From Rebecca billardiae RCC1528 (Eukaryota > Haptophyta), in assembly GCA_965240325.2 (NCBI GenBank), contig OZ251225.1, positions 3,472,001 to 3,536,000 of the forward strand: a stretch of DNA of 64,000 nt, written 5' to 3'. Positions 18,907-28,330 of the stretch are shown here, piece by piece. The notes below the pieces were generated by a model, which was given only the letters and a program-made list of their open reading frames with translations, searched no databases and was not told the DNA's origin. The position numbers and the translations under genes are program-made. Position 1 is the stretch's first letter, and the number at the start of each line of letters is the position of its first letter.

Positions 18907-19305
18907 TGTTCAGTGAGACTTGAATCAACTTGATTCGGTCCGATTCGGTGAACCCGCGCCGCCTCCCGGGTCTGGTGGGTACCGGACCGCAGTGACCGTC
19001 GCGAGAGACAGTCATGTTGTGCAGACAGAACCGACACTACCGTCATGACTCATGACTCTGATTCCAACGCACGTTTCAATGTTCCGAAATCCGAGGCTCC
19101 GCCCCGCCGAGGTTCCGTTGCCATCCGCCCAGCGCTGTGACTGACAGCGTCTGTGCGAGTCCGGCGACGATCCAGGGACCAGGCCGCCGCCAGCCCGCTG
19201 CCCTGCGTGCTCAGAGCGCACGCATGGGCTGCAGCACGCCAACGACTTGGCCTGCACGGCGCACGGCCTCCCCAGGCTGTTCTGTTGGTGTGCGGACGGG
19301 ACGCC

Positions 19306-19686
19306 TCAATGGCCATGCCCGCCACCCGTTGAGATAAAGCGCAAGCCGCAGTACTTGCACGTGGCTGGCTCGTCGTGGTGGCGTGTGTGCAGCTGGATGT
19401 ACTCGATCGGGTGCCCGAGCGCGCCGCCGCCGCCGTCGCAGATCGCCATGTGCCCCTCCACCTCGATGACCGGGATGGAATGGATGGACTCCTGAGGGGA
19501 CGGCTGGCCCGGAGGGTAGAGCACGCCCATCTCGTGCAGCGGCTCGTCGCGCGCGACGTCGGGCGGGCCGCGATATTGGGCAAGATCGGTGGTCTTCGCA
19601 AGCCCTCGCGCGCGCGCCGGAGCGAACGCAGCCGCGCCCCACGCGCGGATTGCTGGGCGGCCAGACCGCGCAGTCGCTCGCAGCAT
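19306..19686 (-). CDS. NDUFS6: NDUFS6-like zinc subunit of mitochondrial complex I
   Basis: A single exon encodes 126 residues. The first ~30 form a classic mitochondrial presequence, rich in Arg/Ala/Ser with no acids (MLRATARSGRPAIRAWGAAA). The C-terminal half carries the zf-CHCC motif: IPVIEVEGHMAICDGGGG, ALGHPIEYIQLHTR, then CKYCGLRF. The Cys, His and Cys-x2-Cys ligands are all present. NDUFS6 sits in the peripheral arm of complex I and binds zinc. The start at 19686 is chosen because it opens the presequence; the frame runs on to 20088 but that part is antisense to the cyclin gene. It is head-to-head with the cyclin gene, 192 bp apart. Confidence 0.88.
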   Translation of the reverse strand: MLRATARSGRPAIRAWGAAAFAPARARGLAKTTDLAQYRGPPDVARDEPLHEMGVLYPPGQPSPQESIHSIPVIEVEGHMAICDGGGGALGHPIEYIQLHTRHHDEPATCKYCGLRFISTGGGHGH

Positions 19687-19878
19687 GCCTGCCGAGTTCG
19701 CCGAGCGACACAGGGGGCCGAGGCTCCCGGACACTCGCTGGAACTCGAGCCCGGACATTCCGGATCGTCGAGCAGTAGTTCCAAGTTTGACGCCCGGCAC
19801 GCGGCACCAGACTTGCAACGGCAGCAGTTTGCTTGAAGGGGACGTCTCACGCCCGCGTCCTCTTAACCGCCGCGCGCG
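19687..19878. promoter_or_regulatory. Shared 5' region between NDUFS6 and cyclin genes
   Basis: The 192 bp between divergent start codons must contain both 5' leaders and at least part of both promoters. No box is recognised. Confidence 0.35.
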
Positions 19879-22725
19879 ATGGGCAGCTCCCGCCCGGCCT
19901 CTGCGCGCACGCCGCGTGGCGAGCGGCCTCCATCGAGCGAGCTCGCCGCCGCGCTTGAGGAGTTCGGCCTGCAGCAGTACGCTCGGCCTCTCGCCGAGCT
20001 CGGCTACTCGACGGTCTCGTCGATGCTCCGCGCGCCCGCCACCAAGTGGGACGGCATCATCGCCTCGCTCCGCCCGCTCCCCGGGCACACAGTGCGCCTC
20101 GTCAACGCGGTCGAGGAGCTGCGCGCTAAGCGCATCGCTCTCTCAGCCCACCACGGCGGTCGGGCGCAGCCCGTCTCGGCCGCGCCGCCGCACGCCGCCC
20201 ACTCGTTGAGCAAGTCGCCTTCGCCCACGAGCAGCGGCGCGCACGCGGGCGTCAAGGCCAAGGCCGGCACGGGTCGCGCCTCGCAGATCGCGCGCGCGTA
20301 CGCCAAGCCGCCCAACAAGCCGCGCACGCGCCGCTCCGGCCCCTCGACCAAGCCTCCCCGCCCGCGGGAGCACCCGAGTGGCCTTCCGCGCGTGCCGTTT
20401 GCGCACGCGGCAGCGGCCGTGATGGGCTCAGCGAGGGAGGCGCACGCACACGCGCAGCCCTCGCTCGGCGCGCATCATCCGCACGGCCTCGTGGACGGCG
20501 AGGCCGCCGTCCTCGCCCACCTCGCCGCACGGCACGCCCTCGAGGCGCAGCTGCGCGTGCTCGCGCCGCAGCCTTACCACCGCGTGCAGCTGCCGCCCGG
20601 CGCCGGGCTGCCTCCGCCCTCGGCCGAGGAGGACAGCGCCGAGCTGGACGGGCTTGGCTCTCTCACCAGGCTTGGCATGCTCACGCCGCTGAGCGAGGAG
20701 CCGGGCGAGGAGGATGGGAGCGCTGCGGACTCGGGCGCGGAGGAGGAGCGCGATGCTCGCCCCAAGCAGTCACCCCAGCCCCGGACCCTGCCCGAGCCGG
20801 CTCGCACCAACGAGCGCGCGCACAGCACCGCCGAGCGCGGACCCGATGACACCGCCGCCGCGACGGAGACGGCGGTTGGTGGGGACGCCACCGCTGCGCC
20901 CGCGCCTTCTGCTGCCGTCGAGGCTGCGCCGGCCGCGTCGGATGCCCCGGCTCTCGCGCGGCAGCCGGGTGCGCACGCGCGCGACGCATCCGATGCATCA
21001 GAGCCAGACTCCCCGGCGAGCTCGTCCAGCCCACGGCCCGAGGCGTCTGCCAGCCCAGACCTGAGCGTGCGCGCGCCCTCGCGCTCGCGCTCCGCGCGCT
21101 CCGCGATGGCGGCGGGCTTCCTGGCCAACTCGTTCGACGGCGGGCGTCTGCTCGAGGCTGAGGCGAAGGGGAGCATCGCGCGGCCGAACGCGGCCGAGAC
21201 CTTCCGCTGCGTCTCCCTCGTGTTGCACAAGCACATCTGCGACGGCGCAGACGCGATGCTTCTGCTCTCAGCCGGGGGCTCGCACACGCCCTCGGCCGGG
21301 CCCTCCAGCATGGGCTCCACGGCCGCGCACACGCCGAATGGCTCGGCGCCGCAGTCGGGCGCGGGGTCCGCGACGGTCTCAGACTCGAGCGACGACGAGG
21401 GCTCAGACTACGGCTCGTTCTACTCAGACGGCTTCGAGAGCGAGGAGCTGCCGGACTCGGAGGAGGAGGAGGGGGAGGACGAGGTCGGCGCTGCCCGTGA
21501 GGCGCACGGTGCCGGCCGAGCGCGCGCGGAGCGCGCACGCGCTGGCAGTCCGGCAGTCCGGCAGCACGCGGACGAGCTGTCGCGCGCGACGGAGCAGGGC
21601 GCGCAGCCGACGGACGACGCATGCGAGCTGAGCAACAGCAGCAGTAGCACCGACGCGACTGACGACGCGAGCACCTCGAGCACCGAGCCCAGCGCGTTGC
21701 ACCCCACCTCCTCGTCTTCGGAGGCGGGGGAGATGGCGCGCGTGGCGCTCGCAGCCGCGTGCGCGCAGGAGGACGCTCTCGAGGAGCTGCGCGCGCGGCA
21801 GCCGGTGCCGCTGCAGATGAGCGCGCAGTCGCCCGCGCTCGCCGCGGGCACGCGCATCGCGCTCGAGGCGTCGGTGGCCGCGTCGAGCGGGCAGCCCGTC
21901 ACCTTCGACCCACTGCTCACACCGGTGCAGGAGGCCTCGGGCGGCGGCCCCGCCGCAGACTCGACCGACGCCGCGGTGCTCGGCGCGTCCGCCCTGTGGA
22001 AGGGCGCGCACGCCTGGCGCGCGCCCGAGGGTGCTGAGACGATCTTCGACGAGGCGCAGCACCCGCTCGGCGCGGGGAAGCGCACGAGCTTCGGGCTCCC
22101 AACCGTCGCCGAGGTGAGCACGTTTGTGCGCAACGTGTGCGTGGGCACGCGCATGGGCGCGGAGGCCAACATCGTCGGCCTGGCGTACATTGAGCGGCTG
22201 CTCTCCACGGGCAAGGTGCAGCTTGGCGCGCGCACGTGGCGGCGGGTCGTGCTCGCCGCGTGGCTGCTCGCGGGCAAGGTGCGCGCGCAGCGCTGCGCGC
22301 GCGCCAGCGCGACACCATCGGCGCGTCTCCTCCTACCTCGCGCCTCGCACCGCAGGCCCCGCGCTCACGCGCCGTGTGCGCCCTCCCTCGATCGCGCGCG
22401 CGCGCGCGGCACGCAGATGTGGGACGACGACAGCTTCGACAACCGCGAGTTCGCGCAGCAGTTCTTGCTGTTCGAGAAGGACATCACCGATCTGGAGGCG
22501 GCGTTCCTTCGCGCAGTGGGCTACGACCTCTCGCTCTCGCCGTCGGCGTATGCCCGCTACTACTTCATGCTGCGCGCGCTCTCGCAGCGCGAGGCGCACG
22601 AATTCCCGCTCCGCCCGCTGGACGAGCGCATCGCGTGGAGGTGCGCGGTGTCGAGCAAGCAGCAGCGCCTGCTCTTTGGTGACGTGATGAACAGCATCAA
22701 CCTGTCCGCGTCGCACGTGCTGTGA
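19879..22725 (+). CDS. Cyclin Y-like protein with N-terminal SAM-like domain
   Basis: There are two exons, 19879-22278 and 22417-22725, giving about 902 residues. The 138-bp intron (GTGCGCGCGC to ACGCAG) is stop-free; removing it joins LAGK to MWDDDSFDN, matching the cyclin-Y box. The C-terminal ~220 residues follow the CCNY/PHO80 pattern: ETIFDEAQHPL, FVRNVCVGTRMGAEANIVGL, YIERLLSTGKVQL, WRRVVLAAWLLAGK, then FEKDITDLEAAFLRAVGYDL and SPSAYARYYFMLRAL. Residues about 18-85 look like a SAM domain (ALEEFGLQQYARPLAELGY ... GHTVRLVNAVEEL). Between them lie about 500 low-complexity residues with acidic runs (DSEEEEGEDE). Cyclin Y partners CDK14/16-type kinases at membranes in animals; the partner here is unknown. 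Confidence 0.82.
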   Translation: MGSSRPASARTPRGERPPSSELAAALEEFGLQQYARPLAELGYSTVSSMLRAPATKWDGIIASLRPLPGHTVRLVNAVEELRAKRIALSAHHGGRAQPVSAAPPHAAHSLSKSPSPTSSGAHAGVKAKAGTGRASQIARAYAKPPNKPRTRRSGPSTKPPRPREHPSGLPRVPFAHAAAAVMGSAREAHAHAQPSLGAHHPHGLVDGEAAVLAHLAARHALEAQLRVLAPQPYHRVQLPPGAGLPPPSAEEDSAELDGLGSLTRLGMLTPLSEEPGEEDGSAADSGAEEERDARPKQSPQPRTLPEPARTNERAHSTAERGPDDTAAATETAVGGDATAAPAPSAAVEAAPAASDAPALARQPGAHARDASDASEPDSPASSSSPRPEASASPDLSVRAPSRSRSARSAMAAGFLANSFDGGRLLEAEAKGSIARPNAAETFRCVSLVLHKHICDGADAMLLLSAGGSHTPSAGPSSMGSTAAHTPNGSAPQSGAGSATVSDSSDDEGSDYGSFYSDGFESEELPDSEEEEGEDEVGAAREAHGAGRARAERARAGSPAVRQHADELSRATEQGAQPTDDACELSNSSSSTDATDDASTSSTEPSALHPTSSSSEAGEMARVALAAACAQEDALEELRARQPVPLQMSAQSPALAAGTRIALEASVAASSGQPVTFDPLLTPVQEASGGGPAADSTDAAVLGASALWKGAHAWRAPEGAETIFDEAQHPLGAGKRTSFGLPTVAEVSTFVRNVCVGTRMGAEANIVGLAYIERLLSTGKVQLGARTWRRVVLAAWLLAGKVRAQRCARASATPSARLLLPRASHRRPRAHAPCAPSLDRARARGTQMWDDDSFDNREFAQQFLLFEKDITDLEAAFLRAVGYDLSLSPSAYARYYFMLRALSQREAHEFPLRPLDERIAWRCAVSSKQQRLLFGDVMNSINLSASHVL

Positions 22726-23463
22726 AGCCCGTGCGCGCTCTGACAACGTGTGACCAGGCCGACGACTGGTAGCCCGAATGATGCCAGGCTACTAAGCAGC
22801 CTGTGGGTGATCCTGGATCACCGTCTGACCCTACAAGCCGTGGGTCCGACGAGCAAGGTTGGCTGCGCCGCAGCAGTGTGGCCGTCAGAACGGTGATCCT
22901 GGCCGCTACTTGCCCAGCCTTCCCATGCGCAGCCGCGGCACCGGGCACCTGGCGCGCCGCCGCCGGCGGTCGAGTACGCCGTACCGGGCCACGGGGGCGT
23001 GGACGTGGACGTGAGAGTGGTCGAAAAGTCGGAAGGGAAGCTGTCACTCACACACACGCGCTCGTTCGGCGACGCCGACCGGCGTGTGGCACGCCCCCCG
23101 GTCCCAGACGTGCCACGCGCGCCTAGGATCGCGTGGGACGGGCATGCGCCCGCCCGCCATGGCTTCCCTTTCGAGAATCGAGGTGGGAAAACTTCTCTGG
23201 GACCCCCCTTGTATCGAGACAGTTCGCTTGTTGTTGGAGACGACGCACCAGATAGGACGAGACAATCGGCACAGCCGTCTCACTTTTTCGCGATGAACAA
23301 GATGTGACCTGCGGACAATTAGGCGTCTCGCATCCGTACAGTAATAAAGGGTAATCAGACTGTAAAGGACGATGGGTAATCAGTAATAGGCGCACCCAGG
23401 TGCCGACCGTTGCGGAATGCGGCTGTGCGCGCAAGCCCGCGAATCCGCGTCTTTCTCGACGAG
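22726..23463. other. Intergenic upstream of carbonic anhydrase
   Basis: About 740 bp of GC-rich and then AT-richer DNA contain open frames but no recognisable product. Confidence 0.4.
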
Positions 23464-24330
23464 ATGCCGACGTCCTTGGACCTCCGCCTCGTTCTCGCTC
23501 TCGCTGGCTCTGCGTTCGCCTCGGCCGAGTTCAAATGCGGCGCTTACTGGGACCCTTCTGTCGCCGGCGGCGTTTGTGACTCGGGCTCGTCGCAGTCCCC
23601 GATCGACATCTCGACGGCATCGATCACAGATGCGGACACGTGCGCGCGCGAAGCGCACCGTCCGCGTGCTACCAGCGCCCCGCGCGCAGTGTGCTCACCG
23701 CACGCGCGCACGACGCACGCGCAACCCACGCGCATCGCGTACAGGACGGAGCTCAAACTTGAGATGCACTACCCGAATGGCGTGCCTGTCACGTGGGATG
23801 GCCACAAGTGGGTGATCTACGACAAGCAGGCGTACGTGATGGCCAATGGCAACAAGTTTGAGCTCATCCAGTTCCACATGCACGCGCCGTCTGAGCACAC
23901 GATCAATGGCGTGCACACCGCGGCCGAGGTGCACTTTGTCCACCAGAACCCGATCACCGGCCAGCTTCTCGTCGTCGGCGTCATGTTCTCCGGTGGAGAG
24001 GATGTTGCCGAGTCGTCATTCCTGGACCAGCTCGCCTACTCTGCGCATGAGACACACGGCCACACGCGGTACTACGTGGAGCTCGCTGCGAACCCGATCA
24101 AGACGGCTATCGAGTCGAAGGGCTACTATACGTATTCTGGGTCTCTCACCACCGCGCCGTGCAGCGAGAATCTCATCTGGGTCGTGAGCAAGCACGTGGA
24201 GAGCGCCTCCAGTGCCCAGGTCTGCGACTTCCAAGCGACCAAGCACCTCTTCGAGCATACTCGGCCGCCGCAGCCGCTCAATGGCCGTGTGGTCAAGTCG
24301 AGCGAGTGGTACAAGCAGGACCAGCCGTGA
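23464..24330 (+). CDS. Alpha-type carbonic anhydrase, secreted or lumenal
   Basis: There are two exons, 23464-23639 and 23745-24330, giving 253 residues. The 105-bp intron starts GTGCGCGCGC, ends CGCGTACAG and is stop-free. A signal peptide opens the protein (LVLALAGSAFASA). Alpha-CA hallmarks follow: SSQSPIDIS; the zinc ligands in QFHMHAPSEH and AEVHFVH (His, His, His); then GYYTYSGSLTTAPCSENLIW, the family's substrate-pocket segment with its TTPPC-like turn (TTAPC). Two Cys near the N-terminus (CGAYW, GGVCDSG) and one in TTAPCSE could form the usual disulfide. It interconverts CO2 and bicarbonate; in algae such enzymes act at the cell surface or in plastid or thylakoid lumen. Catalytic residues appear complete. 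Confidence 0.93.
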   Translation: MPTSLDLRLVLALAGSAFASAEFKCGAYWDPSVAGGVCDSGSSQSPIDISTASITDADTCAREAHRPRATSAPRAVCSPHARTTHAQPTRIAYRTELKLEMHYPNGVPVTWDGHKWVIYDKQAYVMANGNKFELIQFHMHAPSEHTINGVHTAAEVHFVHQNPITGQLLVVGVMFSGGEDVAESSFLDQLAYSAHETHGHTRYYVELAANPIKTAIESKGYYTYSGSLTTAPCSENLIWVVSKHVESASSAQVCDFQATKHLFEHTRPPQPLNGRVVKSSEWYKQDQP

Positions 24331-24667
24331 ACAACGATGCTGAAACGACTAGAGTGTATATCTGAGTAGTTAAGTAGCAGTAGTAAATACTAAATATAGT
24401 GGCGGCGCGCACAACAGGATTGGGCTGATGACTGAGTCACTGACGATTTTTAATCGTCGTCGCAGAATATATAATTAATAGTGCTGCCAACGCCAATAAC
24501 TACGACAAACGGTTCGTTGTTCAACTACGCCAGTATAGCGCGGCACTGTACATCCGTATAGCCGCAAGTTTTGAACGGAGGCCCTGCAGGCTGCACACTA
24601 CATTAGCCACAGGTCCTCATCTGGCTCGGCGGCAGTGCGATCTGATGAAGTCTCTCTCTCTCTCTCA

Positions 24668-24736
<69 letters not shown>

Positions 24737-24753
24737 TCTCTCTCTCTCTCTAG
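24331..24753. other. Intergenic between convergent genes
   Basis: About 420 bp between the 3' ends of the carbonic anhydrase gene and the secreted-family gene. The last 100 bp are a (CT)n run. Confidence 0.5.
24650..24751. repeat. (CT)n microsatellite, about 50 units
   Basis: This is a CT dinucleotide run with a few interruptions (CACT, CTGT). It ends only a few bases beyond the stop of the minus-strand gene, so it lies in that gene's 3' flank. Confidence 0.95.
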
Positions 24754-26163
24754 CTAGGGGTGACGCCAGGCCGCACCGGTCACACCCCATGGCCCATCGT
24801 AGTCGTCAGACTCATTGGCGTCATCATTATTGACAGTCCCAGCAGTCGTAGTGTCGCAACGCATGGGCCCACCACTCGATTGATGGCCAGCTGCGAGACC
24901 TTCTGCCACGACTGCCGCAGAAGGCAGCAGGCTACCATAAGCACCCCAACTTGTGCAACGGCACTCCCGGAGGCCGAGGCTGCTCATGACATTGCGGTGT
25001 GGCAATGCCGCAGAGGTGCTCCTGTTCTCCGTTGTGCAGGAGACGTTGGTCCTCGAAAATCCAGGCAAGCCTACTGCTGCGTGCGGCAGTCCAGACCATA
25101 CAACCCCACGCGGTGGGCATGCATCTCGGAGGGGCTCTTGCCCAAGCACACACGGATCAGAGGCCAACAGCAGCACGTCTCGCGTTGCGCGCAGGTGCTG
25201 CCGCCCCAACTGCAGCGAGTCCAGGCCTTCTAGACGCAGGTTGAGCGCCACTGTGCCGTCAACGGCTGGAACATAGAACACGTACTGGGCGAGCTCGCCG
25301 GCAGTACGTGCAAGCGGGGGCTCGAGCGGCCCGCCCCACCTCTCGACCTGCTCGATCGCACCCAGGTCGATGGCGCGCTGCACGCACCAGCGGTGGCGCT
25401 CCCAATACGCGCCAGGGCCCGTGAGCGCCTCCTCCGGTGGTGTCCCGGAGGCCGCCATGGCGGTGCGGTCGATGAGGACCACGTCGCCGCGGCGCGTGGG
25501 TGCGAGCAGCACGCATAGCCCGGCTTTCGTCCACGTGGAATTGCGCGTCAGCTCGTCATGTCGCAGCGGGCGCCCGGTGCTGAGCTCGCGGGCAGTATGG
25601 AAGCGCGAGATCGCGTCACGCTCGCGCATGCGAATGGTGCGGCCGACGTCCAGCCACGCACCCGTGCCACGCGCGACGTTGAACCAGCAGCCATAACCTC
25701 GACCTTCCGGGAAGATGCTCTCAGCTGCTTCGCGGGTCACCTCCACGAGCGCGTGCGACGAGGCGGCTGCGGTGGCGACTTTCCGGCGCTGGATGAAAAT
25801 GCCAGGGCACACCAGCGTGGTGCGTGTCTTTCGTCGCTGCACGTGCACGCCAGGGCAGAACAGGCCGTTTTCGATGGTAAGGCCATTGAAGACGTTGAAA
25901 GCACTCACATTCACGCGGCCCACTGCCTTTCGGCCGTAAAGCGCAGCGACGTAGGCCTCCCACGGCGCCCACTTCACCGCTGGCGAGGTTGCGTCCGGGA
26001 GGCTGTGCTCAAACGCTTCCCACACGCTGCAGTTGGGCAGGCTGTACACCGCACGCTCGCACCAGGCGTCCAGAGGCTGCTCCGGACGCCATTCGAGAGC
26101 GCTATGCGAGAGCACGCTGAGGCCGGGCGTCAGGCCGACTGCTACGAAGAGCAGTGGACCCAT
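24754..26163 (-). CDS. Unrecognised secreted protein, paralogue A of a divergent pair
   Basis: A single exon encodes 469 residues. An N-terminal signal peptide is likely (MGPLLFVAVGLTPGLSVLS). I do not recognise the family. Shared with the neighbour at 26325 are LPNCSVWEAFEHSLP near 42, WAPWEAYVAALY near 66, AVGRVNVSAFNV, GYGCWFNVARGTGAW near 160, and a late CPPRGVVWSGLP segment. Potential N-glycosylation sites include NCSV and NVSA. A short internal duplication (CPGVHVQRRK then CPGIFIQRRK, ~15 residues apart) near 103-128 is absent from the paralogue. Several Cys suggest disulfides and an extracellular or vacuolar site. The two genes start 161 bp apart on opposite strands. Confidence 0.7.
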   Translation of the reverse strand: MGPLLFVAVGLTPGLSVLSHSALEWRPEQPLDAWCERAVYSLPNCSVWEAFEHSLPDATSPAVKWAPWEAYVAALYGRKAVGRVNVSAFNVFNGLTIENGLFCPGVHVQRRKTRTTLVCPGIFIQRRKVATAAASSHALVEVTREAAESIFPEGRGYGCWFNVARGTGAWLDVGRTIRMRERDAISRFHTARELSTGRPLRHDELTRNSTWTKAGLCVLLAPTRRGDVVLIDRTAMAASGTPPEEALTGPGAYWERHRWCVQRAIDLGAIEQVERWGGPLEPPLARTAGELAQYVFYVPAVDGTVALNLRLEGLDSLQLGRQHLRATRDVLLLASDPCVLGQEPLRDACPPRGVVWSGLPHAAVGLPGFSRTNVSCTTENRSTSAALPHRNVMSSLGLRECRCTSWGAYGSLLPSAAVVAEGLAAGHQSSGGPMRCDTTTAGTVNNDDANESDDYDGPWGVTGAAWRHP

Positions 26164-26324
26164 TCTCTCAAGCCAGGGGCAGCTCAGGCCGCCGCCATCG
26201 TTCTGTAGTGTACTGAATCTCGCCTGCCTGAGCTGTGTGCGTCTCTTATTCTTAGTAAACTGTACAATCGTCGTTCTCCACGGACGGCTCCATCAGTCCA
26301 TCACTCGCCAGCGATGGCGGGCCG
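26164..26324. promoter_or_regulatory. Shared 5' region of the divergent secreted paralogues
   Basis: The 161 bp between the two start codons lie at the centre of an inverted gene duplication, so the pair is probably driven from one shared regulatory region. No box is recognised. Confidence 0.4.
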
Positions 26325-27701
26325 ATGGCCGCCGTGTGGACAGCCACCTTGTTAGCTCTGGGCACGCTGTGGGGGCCGAGCGTGCGCGTGCTACCGTGTG
26401 CGGGCCACGTTGTCGTGCTTCCGAACTGCTCCGTCGCCGCCGCATTCCTGAACTCGCTTCCCGGCCCGGAGAGCTCGCCGGCAGCCTGGGCCCCGTGGGC
26501 CCAATACGTCACAGCGCTTTACTCCACCGAGCGAGCCGTGGGGCGCGTGGACATGCGGGCGTTCGAGCTGATCCGCGGTGTCTCGCTCTACGCCAGGCGG
26601 CGCGACTACACCAAGTCGCTCGAGTGCAGCGCGTTTCAGCTGCACATGGCGGGGCACTACTCCAATGCAAAATCCAAGCACCCAGCCATCATTGTGCGAC
26701 ACGACAAAGCCCGGGTTGCACCAGCAGTGCGCGACCTGGGCGGATGGGTCGAGGTGTACCGTGGGGCGGCAATCAATCGGCCAGAGGGCATGGGGTACGG
26801 GTGCTGGTTCTACGCAGCTCGTGGCGCTGGCATGTGGGTCCCTTCCGGCCGGATGGCACGGGCAACGCGGCCGGAAGCGCGCGCTCTGTTTGGGCGTGCT
26901 CGTGGTCTCGGCACGGACACCGTGGCGAGTGTGAGCGAGCTCGCGGCCGGAAGCTTCCGGCAATTTTCGTGCTTCTGGACGCGCGAGGGTTGCAGCACGA
27001 GCCCGGGGCTCCCGGGCGCCACCGAGTGGGCCACGCTGGTTGGGCTGGTGAACTACACCCTGGGCGACGCCTTGCGCGCTCGCGGCGTCCAGTCTGCCAG
27101 TGCAGCGTGCGCGCCGCTCATGCAAGCGGCTGCTGCAGCTGGACACGGTGTGCACGACGGCTGTACGTGGCTGCTACCTTATCGGGACGGTGCCTGGGCC
27201 ATGGGGTTGGTGCGTGAGCAGTATGACAGCCTGCTGGTCAGCAGCACCACACAGCGGAATGCGTCGCTCCGAGGTAGCGCTCAGCTCGTTGAGCTCCTGG
27301 TGGCCACGAAGGCGTGCATGCGATCGCCTCGGCAGCTTCTCGACTGCCCCCCGCCAGGCCTCGTCGTCTCGGGGCTGCCCGCTGATGAGCGCGTCGGGGC
27401 GCGACCATGCTCGTGCACGGACGGCAATAAGACAGCTGGGAGTCCGGATGAGGGCGACGAACTGGATGAGGATCGTGGCATCAGTGCCAAGCTGGACGGC
27501 TACGCTGGTGGCAAACCTGGCGTTGGCAGCGTTGGTCCAGGGGATGGCAAATTGGGCCGTGGGCTGCGCCGACGAGCACCCAAACAGCCAGCTGCCGAGC
27601 AGCTGAGCAGCACACAATCGCACCAGCCGCATTCATTTGCGTCCGACTTTTGGATCTGCGCTGATTGCGAGCGCTTTCTGCCCGCCGCCGCCGCACTGTG
27701 A
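26325..27701 (+). CDS. Unrecognised secreted protein, paralogue B of a divergent pair
   Basis: A single exon encodes 458 residues with a signal peptide (MAAVWTATLLALGTLWG). The family is the same as the minus-strand neighbour: VVLPNCSVAAAFLNSLPGPE, WAPWAQYVTALYSTERAVGR, MGYGCWFYAARGAGMWVPSG, RMARATRPEARALFGRARGL, and a late CPPPGLVVSGLP. Similarity is clear over the first ~230 residues and patchy later. It ends in a long hydrophilic tail with acidic and then basic stretches (GDELDEDRG, GLRRRAPKQ). Function unknown. The inverted arrangement implies an ancient local duplication. Confidence 0.7.
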   Translation: MAAVWTATLLALGTLWGPSVRVLPCAGHVVVLPNCSVAAAFLNSLPGPESSPAAWAPWAQYVTALYSTERAVGRVDMRAFELIRGVSLYARRRDYTKSLECSAFQLHMAGHYSNAKSKHPAIIVRHDKARVAPAVRDLGGWVEVYRGAAINRPEGMGYGCWFYAARGAGMWVPSGRMARATRPEARALFGRARGLGTDTVASVSELAAGSFRQFSCFWTREGCSTSPGLPGATEWATLVGLVNYTLGDALRARGVQSASAACAPLMQAAAAAGHGVHDGCTWLLPYRDGAWAMGLVREQYDSLLVSSTTQRNASLRGSAQLVELLVATKACMRSPRQLLDCPPPGLVVSGLPADERVGARPCSCTDGNKTAGSPDEGDELDEDRGISAKLDGYAGGKPGVGSVGPGDGKLGRGLRRRAPKQPAAEQLSSTQSHQPHSFASDFWICADCERFLPAAAAL

Positions 27702-28186
27702 TGCCCCGTGCGCGAAGCCGTGAATCTGAGTCGTTCGGACCAGACAGCAGTGACTAGTAGTAATGACTTACTATTTAGTGAGCGGCCGGGCCGCCCGGGC
27801 CCGCGGCCGGGCCGGGGCCAGCCGGCCGGCCGGCCGGGGCGGCGGGCGGGGGTGGCCGACATATGCAGCAAGCTCAATAGTAACATGCGTCACACGGCCG
27901 TGTCTGTCGTCTGAGGGCGAGTGTCCGACTTCAGTTGTCAGCGCCGGCCGCCGCCGAGCGCGCGCCGTGAGTCGCGGCGGCGACTCGGGCGCCCAGCGAC
28001 TAGCAGATGGCTATACAGTTAGCAGCCGTATAAGCTAGATATTAAGGCTGATGACTGCAAACTAGTTACTACTGCTCACTCATGCCAGCCGGCAGCGGCG
28101 TCCGATGGGCCGCCGGGGTCACGTATCACTTGCGCGACTGATTCGTCATCAGCTTCACTACGGGTGGCGCATTTATGACTCAGTCT

Positions 28187-28330
28187 ATGATGATGTAAAG
28201 ACACAGGCACGAGGGCGCAGCTCTCCTGATTCGTCTGTCGTGGTACTGGTCGAAGCTTGAGGTAGTGGTGGTGTGAGCACGTTGACGGTTGATCGCCAGG
28301 GATGATGTCGTTGTTGTTGTCGTCGACGTC
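28187..28330. repeat. Dispersed repeat, copy 1
   Basis: A core of about 44 bp (starting AAAGACACAGGCACGAGGGC and ending GATTCGTCTGTCG) is identical to one at 60959. Looser similarity continues for another ~80 bp (GGTGTGAGC..., CCAGGGATG). Differences are mostly short insertions here, such as ATGATGATG for ATGAT. Confidence 0.85.

Larger units (their letters stand above)
18097..19305. other. Intergenic, AT-rich, with tRNA-like and palindromic elements
   Basis: This interval lies between the 3' ends of GH36 and NDUFS6. It contains a tRNA-like stretch (18560-18660) and a long hairpin (18818-18906), listed separately. No protein gene is supported. Confidence 0.5.
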
